The notes below the pieces were generated by a model. That model did not search any database, had not been told where the DNA came from, and saw only the letters and a list, made by a program, of their open reading frames with translations. Position numbers and translations under genes: made by a program. DNA of 64,000 nt, taken from positions 52,367,026-52,431,025 of the forward strand of contig NC_088717.1 of assembly GCF_963576615.1 (NCBI RefSeq), written 5' to 3'. The DNA comes from Watersipora subatra. Lineage: Eukaryota; Bryozoa; Gymnolaemata; Cheilostomatida; Watersiporidae. Below, one piece after another: positions 1 through 14,600 of this stretch (the first letter of the stretch is position 1; every line of letters starts with the position of its first letter).

Positions 1-158
1 GAACAGTCTACATGGACAAGTGGACAGAGAGTGACCATAAACAGTCTACATGGACAGGTGGACAGAGAGTGACCATAAACAGTCTACATGGACAGGTGGA
101 CAGAGGGTGACCATAAACGGTCTATATGGACAGGTGGACAGAGAGTGACCACAAAACA
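1..158. repeat. 38-bp minisatellite, about four copies
   Basis: A unit containing ACAGTCTACATGGACAGGTG recurs at positions 3, 41, 79 and (with changes) 117, so the period is 38 bp. The array begins at or before the window edge and ends about 17 bp after the coiled-coil gene's intron starts. Confidence 0.9.
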
Positions 159-174
159 TAAAAAATGACCTGAC

Positions 175-2737
175 CTGATACATAGCTGCTAACTGGGTTT
201 CAGACCTTTCTTCCTGTCTTTCATTCCTGTCTTCCAGTTGAGAGATATACAGCCTCATGTCTTCCACCTCCTGTGCCCGGCTCGCTACCATGTCTTGCAT
301 CCGCTCCATCTACAATCCATAGATGTATACGCCATTATTCTGGAAGCCATAGTGTTAGAAGATGCATACATTATGATTGTGGGAGCCATAATGGTAGCAT
401 CTTGAAAGCAGCCAATCGTTAAAAGACAACCTACATTCAGAATTTTGCAGCTGTCCATCAAGCCTATTCGCATATCACTATTTTATTAGACAATGCTATC
501 ACAAGTCTATACTCACATGAGTTTATGAAGTTGTAAGAAAACAAGAATATAACTTGGATACATCTATGGAATTACCAGTCTGCTCAATAATAAATACATA
601 ATCACAAGTCTTTGGAACCACAGATCTTCTTTAGAATAAGTCAATGCTATCATTTGTTACGAAGAGTGATGAGAGAATATTCAATTCTGATGTTACAAGT
701 GGTTATATCTTTAGATATTATTATTATACCCTGATTGCTGTCTATGCTCTCTGCTAAGTGATAACGTGTATAAACCTCTTGTTCCCAGTTATTCACAGCT
801 ACTGAATGTAAAATGGTTTGCTTATTACCCTACCAAGATCCTACTATCGTAATCAAACACTATAATAAATAATACGATACTCTCACGCCTGTACTGTTTC
901 ATTTCTATGCTGTTCGATACAATTCCATCACAAAAACGTGTCAATGTGACTACACACTCAATTATTTGGGGAATGTCCATGTACTTCTACATAGTTCTAC
1001 GGTGTTGAATGGGTAATAAAATAGGTTTTTGCATAAAAAACAATTTTTAATTGGCTAAGTTTCTTTACCCAATAAATTTGAGTAACTTAAGCTAGTCTAA
1101 ATCTTTACTATAATAAGAGCTGTTATTATAACTTAACTCAACGTTAAGAAAAAGATTGCATCATGATCTCTCATGATATCATGATCTTTAAGTGTGCTAG
1201 CTGAAGCGTGCTATTTTATCCAATCAGCATTAAAGATTGGTAGTTGTAATAAGTATAACTACAAATTATCCCATTTTATAGCAATATACCCGCATGGCCT
1301 AGGCCCTAGGGGATAGACAAGCCAGTTTGCAGACCTGGAGGTTCTAAAGTGGCTTTTTTGTCCGTATGACTTTATTGCTATAACTGGACACACGAATGAC
1401 AGACAAACACTGATATTTATATACTGGATATAAATTGTTTCATACCATATCTATAATAATATGTTTTGCATCTAAGCAACTATCAGCCTAAACCAACAAG
1501 TCAAGGTTCATGGTAACATTTGGTAAGTACAACAATTTAACAAGTAGCGTAGACCGGGGTTACATTGGCAGTTTTAAATTTTTTTTTACTAAAATACAAA
1601 TTTAATTAATTCAACTGATTAGTTTTATATTGTCAATACTTTTTTCACTGTATAACTATTACTATAATGATTATAACTTATTATTATGATGATTACCTGC
1701 AATTATCTTTGTAAAATATGTTGTTACTATTAGCTTCTTACTTTCTGACATTTTGAGTGGCCAAAGTTGCCCTATGAACTGTCAACTTTGGCTTAAAACT
1801 GAAAACTCATTGATAGCCAAAGTTACTCCGAATGTTGGGTAACTTTGGCCCCCCCCTATATTTTTTGTGTATTTCTAAATTGGATCATTATCTGAAGTTT
1901 TGAATAAGCAGTAACTGTAAGAAATATTAGGTTCTTTATTTACAAATTTAAAAAATTACTCAAATACTATCTGACTTACGTACCATCGAAAATATCGATC
2001 AAAAACAGCCAAAGTTACCCTGTTATACGGTACACAAATAAAATGCTGCTACTTTCAAATAACCCACCTCACTCTTAAGTTCATCTGCCAGATGTTTGGC
2101 ATTCTCATCCTCTTGTCTAAGCACTGACACTTCTTGTTCAAGGCTGCCAATATTGCTGAGTAATGACTGCTTCTCTGCACTGTAGTCTTGGACACTCGTC
2201 TGCAGTTGCTCTAACTCACTAGTCAAGTCATCGAGCTTTGCATTCAATACAGTTTTAGCCTACAATAAGCATTTCAGAAAATTCACTTTTGACAATCAAT
2301 AAATTATTTCAATGATTTGCTTCACCACTCAAATCATTTCAATGATTTGATTCGCCACCCAAATCTCCAATGGAAAAACAAAACTAATCTAAGAGACTTT
2401 GGTTTGTAGTCAAATGATTGGAAGTCTATGATATAATTTTGTCCTAGAAGGGGCATGGTTTTAAATGGTTTCAAAAGATGTGCCTGAAAAAAATTACCTG
2501 ACAAAAAATTGAATGAAGCATTAGAAACATGTTTGTTTCCCAATCTTTTCGAAATATTCATAACTAACCGTTTTTAAGTGTCTATTCTCTTCAGTAAGGG
2601 TCGCGTTAACCTCTTCCCCTTCTCTTACTTGCTCCTCAGTCAACTGAAGTCTCTTTGTAAGCCAATCATTGGCATGCTCAAGAGACTCCCTATGATTATT
2701 ACTATTGTACATATTTATGTAGTCAAGCCAGGAAGAG
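175..2737 (-). CDS. Coiled-coil protein, partial (three internal exons)
   Basis: Three minus-strand exons join in frame at phase 0: 2737-2569, 2259-2068 and 309-175. Each has an AG acceptor and a GT donor (GTTAGT, GTGGGT and GTCAGG). Together they encode about 165 residues, rich in Glu, Gln, Lys and Leu and with heptad-like spacing, for example LTEEQVREGEEVNATLTEEN and LDDLTSELEQLQTSVQDYSA. This indicates a long continuous coiled coil. The first exon begins with a non-coiled stretch containing SSWLDYINMYN. The donor after the 175 exon shows that the gene continues left of the window, and its 5' exons should lie between 2738 and about 5600. No family-specific motif is visible, so myosin-tail-like, golgin-like or KASH/CCDC-type proteins all remain possible. 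The exon structure is fairly secure; the identity is not known. Confidence 0.7.
1018..1440 (+). mobile_element. tRNA-derived SINE-like repeat, plus orientation
   Basis: It shares several blocks with 18080-18475: TTGAGTAACTTA, TAGCTAGTCTAAAT or AGCTAGTCTAAATC, TTTACTATAATAAGAG, ATGATCTCTCATG and ATTAAAGATTGG. A degenerate tRNA-like segment with GGAGGTTCTAA follows, then a tail with ACTGGACACACGAATGACAG. Reverse-oriented relatives lie at 11840-12357 and 63620-63976. Confidence 0.65.
1553..2021. mobile_element. Short inverted-repeat element (MITE-like)
   Basis: The left end GGGGTTACATTGGCAGTTTT is matched in reverse by the right end (read inward) GGGTAACTTTGGCTGTTTTT. Internally there are further GCCAAAGTTAC / GTAACTTTGGC hairpin pairs (about 1817-1851). 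No coding capacity is seen. Confidence 0.4.
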
Positions 2738-5676
2738 CTAAAAGTAAAATACTAAGTCTTAATGCTAATCAATGCCATAAAAGAACCTTACATTAAATGC
2801 CTTTCATCTAAATAACATCGAAATTGCATAATGATTATCAACTGGTGAGAGCTGTTGAATTCTAACAAATCTAATAATAACTTGTTCTGCCAAGTTTTGG
2901 TGCATTAGTTAGCTGACATTTTAAGGATTTTTTCACATTTAAACGCGATGCCATGTTATGATGAGTTCGCTGGTAGACACACACACGCACAAATATCTGT
3001 TGCCTAATGTTATCAGTCAGTATCAATTGACTTGTCATTAACTAGTTTAATTTATCTGCTCATCCGCTCATCATATGTACGTCGCTCAATAACATACCTT
3101 ACTGCACAAATTTGACATTCTAACTATATGACACTTGTATTAGTACTTCTGCTGTCTACTTGTTTGGATGTGATTGGTAACTCACAGAGTTGCCTTTTCA
3201 AAAGCTTAAAAAACACTTTTGCCTAGTGGATTCTTGTGAAAACAAAACTTCTGCTGGGATTTGTACAGACTCTTGCTAAATACTTACTTTTTAAATACCA
3301 GATTCACATTCAGTTTGGGTAGAGTATTGAAAAGTTAGGGCTAATGCCAGCAAACAATTTTTTTTGAAAGCTGAACGGTGATATATAGACCTTGGATGTC
3401 ATTTTAAATTCAACCAATAGTGGTATATGTTCAGTTTGAAGCGCTATTACAAAACAAAGGTTAGAAAACTGGCTACTTTTCTCAGAATTTTTAGCATGGC
3501 TTCATTTTAATTCGATTTATCATGCAATAATTGGTAATGGTGGAATCATCAGAATGCATTAGAAGAAGCACAGAGTACAGAACACTGTTAGTTCCAGGGC
3601 AGTATAATGAGTCAGCTGCAGCTCTTTTGTATTGCATCCAGCAGCTTGAATGCCGGAAAGCATTGGGCATACTTTGCCGCATCTAGCAAAAATAGTGAAA
3701 CGATGATCTTACAAGTGAGAGTTGTCCTCTCTTTCTCATACTAAAACCTCTTTGCTGGTTTACTAGATGTCATTTTGCTCGCTAAAAAACTTGTAATACA
3801 GCACCAAATAAGACACACCAAGAGGCTCGTGATAACATTCCGTTACAATACTGTGGTGAACCAATACAAATAGCTTTACTTCACATTTACTATTGCGCGG
3901 TTGTATGAATATATCCTTGAAAAAAGATACAAACAGAGAGTTAAGCCAGACTACACGATATACAAAATACACACCTAATATGCACTAACGACATGACGCC
4001 CAAAGCTTAAAAGATCCATAATTGAAAAGGCAACCACAAACATAGTAGAAACTCCAGGGCTGAGGGAATCCATAACAGAAAATGAATCAATGACCCGCCA
4101 CGAACCGCCAGAGAGACATTGGAGACATGTCAGATGATTACACGTTTAAAGATCTGCCAGACGCGCCCTAGACACCAGGAGTTAATCACGAGCTCCACCC
4201 TACATGTCTACATCATGTATATCAGCTGGAGACTTACACAAACAAGATATCTTCGAACACCTGACATAAAGCATCGAACTTTAACACTCAACTTACTCCC
4301 TGCATGCTAGCCTTCCCACATGCTAGACAACTGTAAAAGAAAACCGCTGCAATAATGCAGCCTTTTTCCTGAGTGCCTACTGAGGCTCTCTTTCTCTTGC
4401 ATCTACAAAGCATCTTTTCCTGACTATAGAACCTCATTTTTTATCATCAGCTGAGCCTCTATATCTGTGGACTGGCATGACTCTCGTTTGACCAATGAGA
4501 TTCACAGCCGTACAGAACTAAGCAGAAGAACATGGACGACCCTTTGAGGAAGGATGTAACTTTTATTGGCTATTTTAACCTTTTGTCATTTATATTGTTT
4601 TCGAATTTTGTTAGTGGGATATTTTAATAATTTGCCATAAAGAATGATCTTTTACTGGTAAATATCAGTATTGCTTATACTAGCTTCACACTTTAACTAG
4701 TAAATGGACCAGTAATAATCAATTTAGTTCCCACAAGCTAAGCAAAAGTCTGCAAACTAACCATACTCAAAATAGAAAAAGATGATAAAGCAAATTCAAC
4801 ACTGATGTTATGTGTAAATTTGGATCAGTTATACACAACAAAATTTTTTCCTAATTACTCATAACAGCGCGATAAACTTTTAACATTGGCCATGTTACCA
4901 AAGTTTATGTAAACCAGGCCTTCAACTCAGGTGTGGTAAATTAAACCAAGACTTGGCTAATAAAAGCATGTAGCTTACAAAATCATATATATAATCATAT
5001 AATTACAAGCCGTAATGTTAAGGGTTACAGAAATTTCAACACCTTCAAAGTTTAACTGACGAGGTCAAACGAGCTGCCTAGATGAAACAACATGGCTGAA
5101 GCTTTCCAAAACTTTGCAACTACAAAGGAAAAAAAAGGAATATATACTCAGTGGCCAAACAAAAGTATTTGGTAATTAAAAACGCCTGGTCATTGCAATA
5201 TATCAGATATCGAATGACTCAGAATGACACATGAATTAATGTAAAACTTCAACGACTAAAAACCTACATGGACTCAAGCAATTACTTTGTAAATAATTCT
5301 CAGCAACTCAAATGATACACACAGCGTTAGTGCAATTTCATCGTGAAGACAAGTTAGCAAGCGCTAAAATGCTTGATAACTTTGTCCGTGTATCCAGCTG
5401 AAAGACCTTTATTTTTGTTTTTCGCACACTTAGACTCAGCATCATATACCTGGGTTTCGCATGCGAATGTATTACGGTTAGTCGAAGACAAATGTCGATA
5501 ATACGGTATCAGGTAGACATTGATCCGCGATTTACTGACGTTTACGGTACAGTATATCATTTACGTTTATTATGCGTACATGTGTCGAACAATCCAAATT
5601 TATTGACCCTGCTTTACTGTTACACTGTTATAGAAACTAAGTCTAGGTCAAGACCGTTACATAAACAAATTGAGGC
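2738..5676. other. Upstream region between divergent genes
   Basis: This should contain the missing 5' exons and promoter of the coiled-coil gene (minus) and the promoter and 5' UTR of the fusion gene (plus). I could not place an exon with confidence. The interval 3575-3685 on the minus strand has an AG acceptor (TTTTTGCTAG) and codon-like composition, but its frame is ambiguous. No TATA element or CpG island stands out. Confidence 0.35.
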
Positions 5677-8600
5677 ATGGCGCTCGGGCACCGCATCTTT
5701 TACGACTTCGACACTGTTGATGAAAAGACACGTGATATTATAGCTTCACACGATGGTAGCTTATGTAAAGACGTGGGAAAATTGTTAAAATATTTAAACA
5801 CGCAAATAATCGGACATGATTACGTATTTCAAGGTCCCTTTGGTCTTAGAAAGGGTAAGTGCTTCTAAATGACTGATATGCCTGTAACTTTGCCATAAAC
5901 TCATTACGCTCGCTACCCTAATTCAACCAGCTTTTGACCATTTTGCCACGTTTTGAAACTTCATAGGCTTTAGCCTTTTATAGGTGTTAGTATTTCATGT
6001 TTTCTTTTTCCTCCAATATAGTTAATCTTTTGTATGGCGTTTTGTCCCATTTTCTAGTTCATTGTGCTGGACGTATTTCACAAAGACTTCTTGTCCTTAC
6101 ATTTTGTAATAACCACAATGTACAACTAAGTGAATTCTAGGTGGCATTTTTACCCATTGCGTTTTTAGTTTGTTTGAAAAAATCGGCGAGTTTGCTATTT
6201 CATGATTATTGCAAATTTATTGAGTCACCCATAAGAATCAATGAACTATATATTGGAATCCTGACATTGTCTGAGACGATTTTTAAAATATTAATTAGCA
6301 TCTTTTATTATAACTATTCATTTCCTCAAGACCCTATTGTAGGCTATTCCTATTTATAATCTGCATAGGTAAAGTAGATTGCCATTCGTACCCTTTGGAT
6401 AATTTCATTGAGCTTTTATATTCATGATTTTGGTTGTCAAAACTACAATCAAAATTAGTTATTGTCAATTGACTTGTTTTAAATATGCATTTTAATGTGA
6501 ATAGTGAAGTGGTGAGAAGGTGTCTCACATCCTGGAAAGTTTTTGTAGAACTTTATAATCAGATCTTAATTCATGATCACCTCAACATGTAAATCTTTCA
6601 ACATGAAATTAAAGCGAGTACTTGTTTCAACATGCAAACAGGTGTATATCTACAACTGTTCTCGATTTTCCTTAATTGTGTATAATGACTTTGAAGAATC
6701 ATAGTTCTTCAAAGACATTTTATCACACACGTTTAACTCGGAACCACACGTAAACAGGAAAGATGTTTGAAGATATCATAGCCTACTTATTTTTTAATCA
6801 ACGAAAACCACAAACTGGCAGGCCTACGAGTGACGATTTCAAAATATTGTTTTGTTTTTCAGTGCTCTACGCAGACTATGTCGCTTCAGGGAGGTAAGTC
6901 TACCCTTCCCCCATCACTTCTACCCACTCACCTAACCAATCAAATCATGTCCTTGTGTCCGTTATCTTGTCTTTATTTCTATTATAGATCCACTGCGTTT
7001 TATTTTTACTGAGCTTTTAAATCCATATGTTTAGTTGCCACAACCACAATCTAAATTAGTCTCATCGATTAAAACGTTTAGCAAATGCGTTTCAGTAATA
7101 ACGGTGACATGGTGGGAGAGTGGCTAATAACTGGTTAAAATGTTTTATTTAAAATCAGATCTTAACTAAATGATCACCTCAGCATGACCATTTTTCAGTA
7201 TGGAATTTAAGCAAGTATTGGTTTTAACATTCAAAGTAAAGTAACTTGTGTCATACAATGTTCGAATTACTCGGTTTCAATTGATGTACATGGTTTAAAG
7301 ACAACAATATGTGCCTACTGATAACCTATTTTGACAACTTCTACAGACACAACGATAAACCTAACTTTAATACTCCTAGTTGATCGTTGTACTTTTACAC
7401 TCTAATTGTTTATACTATGCTGGTAATTTTTCACTTTTAGCTCCTGAATAGATTTTTTCCAGTTGTATGCTAATAGAAATATATTTTTAAATGATGTCTT
7501 TGTTGAAAATTGATATTTTTCTTTAATAACAAAGTATGTTTATGCTGACCTATATTTTTCCAGCTGACCGATTTTCATTGCAATGACTGTAACTGTCAAC
7601 ACACTTTTGCAGGTCTCTTAAGTTCCTCGAGGATTACATAGCCAAGGAAGTTCTTCCTGCTTATGGCAACACCCACACCACTACTTCTGTCACAGGATTC
7701 CAGTCTACACTTTACAGACATGAGGCTAGGTAGTAGATACTTGTATTCCGAGAGAGATGGAGGCAAGGAGTACAATCTCTTGCTTGACTTGCATTTTGGC
7801 TATTCGTTTGATGTGATGGTGAAAGTATAGCAGTTACTACTCAAAGTGCTATTGTTATGTTTTTAGTATCGTCAAGTTAGGATTTTTCAACTTTGAATTT
7901 AAGTTTTTTGATATTTCCCAAAAGTTCTAGTCGGACTTTGTGTTGATTCTTTAAGTATTACAGCTTCTATCTCAAGCCAAATGGCCCTGACAGTTATTAT
8001 ATTGTTCATGGGTTATAGTTTGAGCTTGTAAATTGAACTGCCTTTTCACTTGATGCTGTAAAATGAACAGAAAAGCTGGTATTTGTTTCGAAACCCTATA
8101 TGAGCTGGCTGGACACGTACTAGAATGCACCTTTTGCTAGAGTCCTTTGCTAGACTAAAATATCGGAAGTGAATGTCCCTAACCATTACGTCATCAATGA
8201 GAATGTGTGATGGTAGTGTACCACCGTGCGTGCAGTATTCTTCACTTCTATTATTTTTCCTTTTAATACATATCTTACTAGAGTAACTTTCTATAATGTG
8301 AGCCGTGAAACCAACTACAGTGATTTTATCGGTCACACAACGTCGTTATGCGTATTTTAAGTGATGTAGTGACTATGAATATGATTAATCCATTGAATTG
8401 AAAGTAGTGTGGCTTAATGGATTTGCTTGCTGCCGTCAGAACTGGAGGTGCTGAATTCAAATCCAGTGCGAAACGCATTCTTCGTTTCTAAAACTTTATC
8501 GCTATTACTGGACACACAACAGACAGACAAATGACAATTACTGAGATTTATTTTTATAACTATACATTGTAAGATATATTTTTTTATCCTTTAGAAGTAG

Positions 8601-11600
8601 TACTTTTGCCTTTCTTCCACATTTTGAGTGATATAAGAGCATTGATCTTGAAAATGAACACTGCATAGAGATATAATCCTAGAAAGTATATGACTAACAT
8701 GGAAAAATACAAGATACTGAGAGAGAGATAGGTAGAAGGTAGCTGCGGGGCCATAGCCAACTTTTTGTACATGTGTGATGGCATGGTTACTCTTACATAT
8801 GCACTGCTACTGCACCGTCGTAATTACAAGGAATTTGTGTTAATCGAATATTGTAACAGTTTTAAAGTCTGTCGTTGCTCCGAGTTGTCACTAAATGAAG
8901 ACTTTCTGTATTTATATTTTTATTGACGAAACAACGACAAGTCTGCACTTATTCCGAAGTTAAAAATTATAAATTGCTAATTAATAGAAGCGATTTGCGG
9001 TTGCCTGAATGTGAAATGCTATTCTCTCAGGTTCTTTGAAGTGTTACGCTCACTGCAGGTCAATAGTGCGGGATTGTGTGAATGCTAGTGAACACGATGC
9101 TGTGATATTCTGTGGAACGGGATGCACTGGGGCAGTTCGTTTGCTCATCAATGCCCTTGACCTTAGTAAAGATTCGTCACAAACACCAGTTGTTATAGCT
9201 GGTCCATATGATCATCATTCTACACTACTGCCGTGGAGAGAGTTGACAGAAGATGTAAGTGCTTCATTCTATTGTCTTTGGCCATATGCGCACAGTTGTG
9301 TCAACTCTTGCTGCCTAATGATTGGTTACACTCTGTTTACACTGCCACAGGATATTATATTCCTGCGACTTTAGGAATCTTTGTATTGTTTTAGTGATTA
9401 GCAAACCAAAACTGCTTCAAACTATTTATATAAAGTTTATATTGTAGCATCCTAACATAGTTAATTAATTCTGTTAAATTATTATTCACTATCTAATAGC
9501 GCACGGATGATCTAGTTGAAAAACTATTACCTTAGAGAAAGACTGTATCAGTTATGTTGGAGAACTACGGAACTCCAATGATTATAAGCTTTTGTGATAT
9601 TCATTCAAAAGTTCATTTGAATAGGATTGCTAGTTTTTAGAATTATTGGAATTATAATACATTAACACAGTTTATTAACGAAGCCAAGTATTTCAAAGGA
9701 AAATGCATTGGAAAATGGAGTATGTACTGTAAAATCTCTATTTGAACGCCACCTTCATTTGAGTGCCACCTCTAATGAACACCATTATAGAAGAAGTTTG
9801 AAAAATACAATGCCACCCTTTAATTGAACACCACCTCTATTTGACCACCACTCTAACACTGTATATCTGAAAAGATTGATCGTCACAGTCATCAGAGCCA
9901 CACTCTGATTTGAAGTTACTAGAGTCTAAACCCTATTCAGATTCAGATACGTCCATAATATAGCTTACAATTTTACCTGAAGACTAGAAAGCGTTTTGAT
10001 GGACGATGAGAAAACTCTTCTGGAGCACCGTACGTCGTAACAGCAGCCATTGATATGATGTATTCTAATTTTCAACAGTAAAAAAAGTCTTTAAAAAGAT
10101 TAAAAACATAATCTCCTTTTTCAAACTAAGTTTTATGGTTTTTTTAAACTATGAACACGACACCGTTAAAATAATTAATGGCAGTACCACACTTAACTCG
10201 CTCTGATATTTCGACGCATACGAAAAATGATTTTGCAAAAATGCTGAGGCCGATGGCATTAATATCAGTCCGCCCGAAGGAGAGTGTAAAATACATGTAT
10301 AGGCGACATTAGCATCGCTTTGCCTATAAAAGGATTAAATTTATTTTCTCAAAATCCTGATGAGCTAGTTGAAAAATACAGCGCCACCCTTTATTTGAAT
10401 GTTACTTCTAATTAAATGCCCCTATTATAGGGGAAGGGTTGAAAAATAGAGCGCTATCGCATTCAAACGGAGGTTTTACGGTAGTTATTGTACCTTGTTA
10501 CAAGGTTGACTTGGCAGTGGTTGGCCCCAGGTTTATTTTTGCTAGCATTGTATTAAAACGGTTTTTAAAAGCATTTCATATCTTTAATAAAAACCAAAAC
10601 TGCAATTACAGTTGATTGTGAAAAGTTTATTAACTGCATCATGACTGCAGCTGGTATGATCGATTCTGATACATAAAAATAAAAGTCATGGCAATACATG
10701 TATTAAATCGATTTCATTTAACAACAACTATTTTTTACATTGTTAGTTTATAAGAATGCAAAAAATTTGGATGGTAAATGTCTCAGTCATTCAATTTATG
10801 CATAGATATAACACTGATTCTTGGTTCCATGGAGATCATTTCAAATAGAAAACAATTAACTTCGGAATCAAAATTTTGGTTTTTTTATAGTTATTAATGA
10901 CTGATTAAAAAGTTGTTTAGTTCGTCAAAAATGTTTATATCTTCTTCTATCTATGTATATATATACAGTGCTGTCAGAAATTATGAGACCACCCAATAAT
11001 TCTCGCCTTTGTTCAACTTTGCACCTCTGCTGGCACCATATTAATTCATTCATTTGCCACATATTGTACATCATTAGATGCAGAATTTTCTCCTTGTTCT
11101 AGTAAAGTAAATCAGGAGTCTTTCATTCTTTTACAGCATTGGTGATAGAATTAGTGTCATCAAGTTATCTCTTCAGTGTCCGACCACATAGCTTGTTAGT
11201 AGTAAAACGTGATGTCATCACTATGTGTTGTGCATTCTGTAATCTCACAAAGTCAAATAGTTTGGCATAAAAAAATAAAAAATGAATAAAATAATAAAAT
11301 GAATAAAAACACGAAAATATCTTTTCATTTTTTTATTCATGTCAGTTGCATATGCCTTTCGATTGAGATAAAAATAAGTATGGATTGTTATGTGATGGAA
11401 ATTTGCTTCATATTAATCAGTAAAAAATTCCGCATCTAATGGTATATGGTTTATGATAGTTTTTGTAAAACTAAGCCAGTAAATCATTGCTACCACCTTG
11501 TCTCTTAAAATGTGAGGTGGTCTCATAATTTCTGACGGCACTGTATATCTGTTTTGGTCTGTCGTATGTTCAGTTGGAGCAATAAAATATGCACGCTTGC

Positions 11601-14600
11601 AGCAGTTGCTAGCGTTGGGAACAAAACCCGCTGCGCAGTGGAATTGAACTCTAAACACTGGTTTGGCAGGCCGATATACTAACCACGCGATCACCTTGCC
11701 ATACTATGGAATATTTGTGGATATACTTAGTATACCTGCCAATTTTTAATGGCGCACAGAACTGCCAGTGTACTAGAAAAAAGTATGTGCCAGGCTTCCC
11801 AAAATGCTATAAATATATGTATATCTAGCATAAACTTTATGTATATAAATCTCAGTGTTTGTCTTTTTGTAAAACCCTGTGTCCAGTTATAACTATTAAA
11901 ACTAGCAATGAAAAATCTGCGTTGCACAGGATTTGTTCTTGGAACCTCCAGATCTAGAGGCAGCGAACTTAACCAAATACATGGAAATACAATGATTACA
12001 TTGGTTGAGATAGTCATGCTTGAAGAGCTTGTTTGGAGTTAATAAATAGCACTGTTGACCAACACAGTAACGATTGTTAACCTGGCCCAAAACGAGGGTA
12101 TTGTTTTAGTAAAAATATTGGTAAAGATCTAGCTTTACAGGTAAGTTACTCAAATTTATTTGGTAGTTATTAGGGAACATTCAGCTCGTTAAACTCATAA
12201 TACAACATATAAATAATATAATATAATAATATGTACTTATATAAACAAACACCTTCATTTAAAAGTTACAATGGTAAATGTTGTATATGTTCATTAAAAA
12301 TAAATTTCTGGGCAAAAAAGTTGTTGTTACTCGTGCAACGCTGGGTAATCAGCTAGTATCTTTATATGAAAGTAAACATACATCTCAAACTTTATAAGAC
12401 ACATTTTATCAGGCTGTAAGGTTGCAAGAAGAATTTAGCATCAAGTGCGTGTAGTAAAACTGTCGTCAAATGCAGTCAGTTGCTTGTCATTTTATTTGAT
12501 GAAAACTGTTAAAATGTTATGCTAACAGGGTACATATATTCTGAAATAGATTTTCAAGATTCTTATGACAGTATATAATAGATTTGTACCACCTTTCACT
12601 GCATCATCGTTACAGCTAAATGTTAGAAAGTTATCAGTTATGTCTTTTTGCACACTGCCTCTGAATTGGGCTGCTGGCCAAAGTAGTTCATGGCTTTCAA
12701 GAAATTCTTGCAGCAGGAGAGCTTTCTTTTACGGGTTTCTTGTTTTATAATTAGGAGTTATCCTACCATATTGAAATTGTGACTGAATTTTTATGTCTTT
12801 ACTGTGCTGCCGTGGCCGATGATGCATTTCAGAAATTTTCCTTTTTTTCTCATGGTTCTAGCGTGTGCCATGAAAAAAATAGTGTGCCACAATTAAGAGA
12901 ATACTCGGACAAATACAAAAGGACAATAATACAAAAAGGCAATCATACAAAAGGGCAATCTAGCCTAACCATGTGTTGGTTAGTGCCTTATTGTAGTAGG
13001 TCTATATATTTCACAATTTAATAATAAATGCTATAACATAATTGTAGAAGATACATAGTTTTTTCGTCAACTGTCTGTTTCATGATTATTTAATCACGAG
13101 GTTACCATACTCGAGTTCACTCTCTACTAGTAGTCTAAATACTACATTATACACGCAGTTATTCTCGACAGTTTCTAAGGTGCTCAAACTAGGTCGACTG
13201 TTATTATTCTATAGTTCAATTTATCGTATCAGAGTTACATATCTGTTGTAATTGTAAAGTTATAACTGCATTTGTTTGACCAGGTGCACCAAGTCAGTAT
13301 GACGGATGAAGGATTGTTTAACATGGATCAGCTGGACATACTTCTGAAGGTAAAACAAGATATTTGTCGTGGTGAATAGAGTGTCATTTCTCTTTGTTAT
13401 ATGATGGCTGTGAGAAAGTGCTGTCAAATCGTTTATGCCATGTGAAACCTTGTCACACGCTACAGACTGGTTGAACCTGAAATGCCAAAATCTATATTCT
13501 TTACTACATTTCCACTTTTATATTTGTTGACATGCTGCATGACTACCTTCCTTGAATTACAGGCAAGGATGGTGTGTAATGTTCTTACAGGTGAAGGTGG
13601 TGTGTAATGGTTAATCCAAAGAAAATATCTCTTCAAAAACATTCACCATCTTTTAGTAGTCTAGTTTATGGTTTTACAATTCTTTGTATAAAGCTTCTTT
13701 GATTGTTATGTGTTATTATGACCTTTTGCTGAACTGTAGCGCTTCAAAGACTCCCAACGAACTTTAATAGGCTGTATGGCTGCTGCCTCGAACATCACCG
13801 GACACATGCTGCCGGTAGATGACATTACAGTTCGTCTCCACAAGGCTGGAGCAGTTGCATTGTGGGATTATGCAATGGCTGCTCCTTATGTCGAGCTCAA
13901 CATGAATCCTGTATGCCAAGGGTGAGCATGTTGTGATCTATTGTTGATGGTTGACTGTAAGTGTGAGTGTATGACACTCGAAGATGAACTTTCAGATGAA
14001 CTGAAAGTATCAGCATTATTCTATTGTGTTCAAGATGCAGTCTTGCGTATCTCTATTCTGTCGATCTTTTTGTAACTATAGACATCATAATTGCACTTTC
14101 GTTTGATCTGAGCATTTTAACCACGATCAAGTTTTATCGATTTTAATCTTAAAACACCCTGGTAGTCAGACAACCTCAAACATCAAAAACGATAGCAAAT
14201 AATTGAAAAATAGTAGGAATTTCTGATAAAATCAACTAAAGTTTTATATAAGCTCATCTTTAAGACCAGGTTAATGTCTCTGAAAATATGCAACCTTGCT
14301 GATGATTATCCTTGACTATTATCGTACTTTTCGGACTATAAACCGCACCCCTTTATAAGCCGCATCTGCTTTATTTTCCAAAAAAAGACGGTAATGAAAC
14401 AATACATAGGCCGCACCTTTGTATAAGCCGCATAACTCAGGACGGTGCTTTTTAACACGGCAGCAACTTTCCTGTTTAAAATGGAGCAGTGCCTGACGGC
14501 ACTGTTTTGTATTAGCGGACGCTTTTTAACCTAGTGCCTAACGGAAAATTATACCGTTAGGCATTGTTTCGTATTTTCATTCACCGCTAGAGGCGCACTA

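Larger units (their letters stand above)
310..2067. other. Intron of the coiled-coil gene with two mobile elements
   Basis: No exon is seen. The stretch holds a SINE-like copy at about 1018-1440 and a small terminal-inverted-repeat element at about 1553-2021. The rest is AT-rich unique sequence. Confidence 0.55.

Noticed and set aside
3491..3682. Possible minus-strand exon of the coiled-coil gene
   Set aside because: The acceptor is good, but all three frames are partly open and none joins clearly to the 2737 exon, so it is not called.
9031..9058. Earlier acceptor (CTCTCAG at 9030) for exon 4 of the fusion gene
   Set aside because: Using it gives a frame that lacks [17 protein letters not shown]; the acceptor at 9057-9058 keeps the conserved frame.
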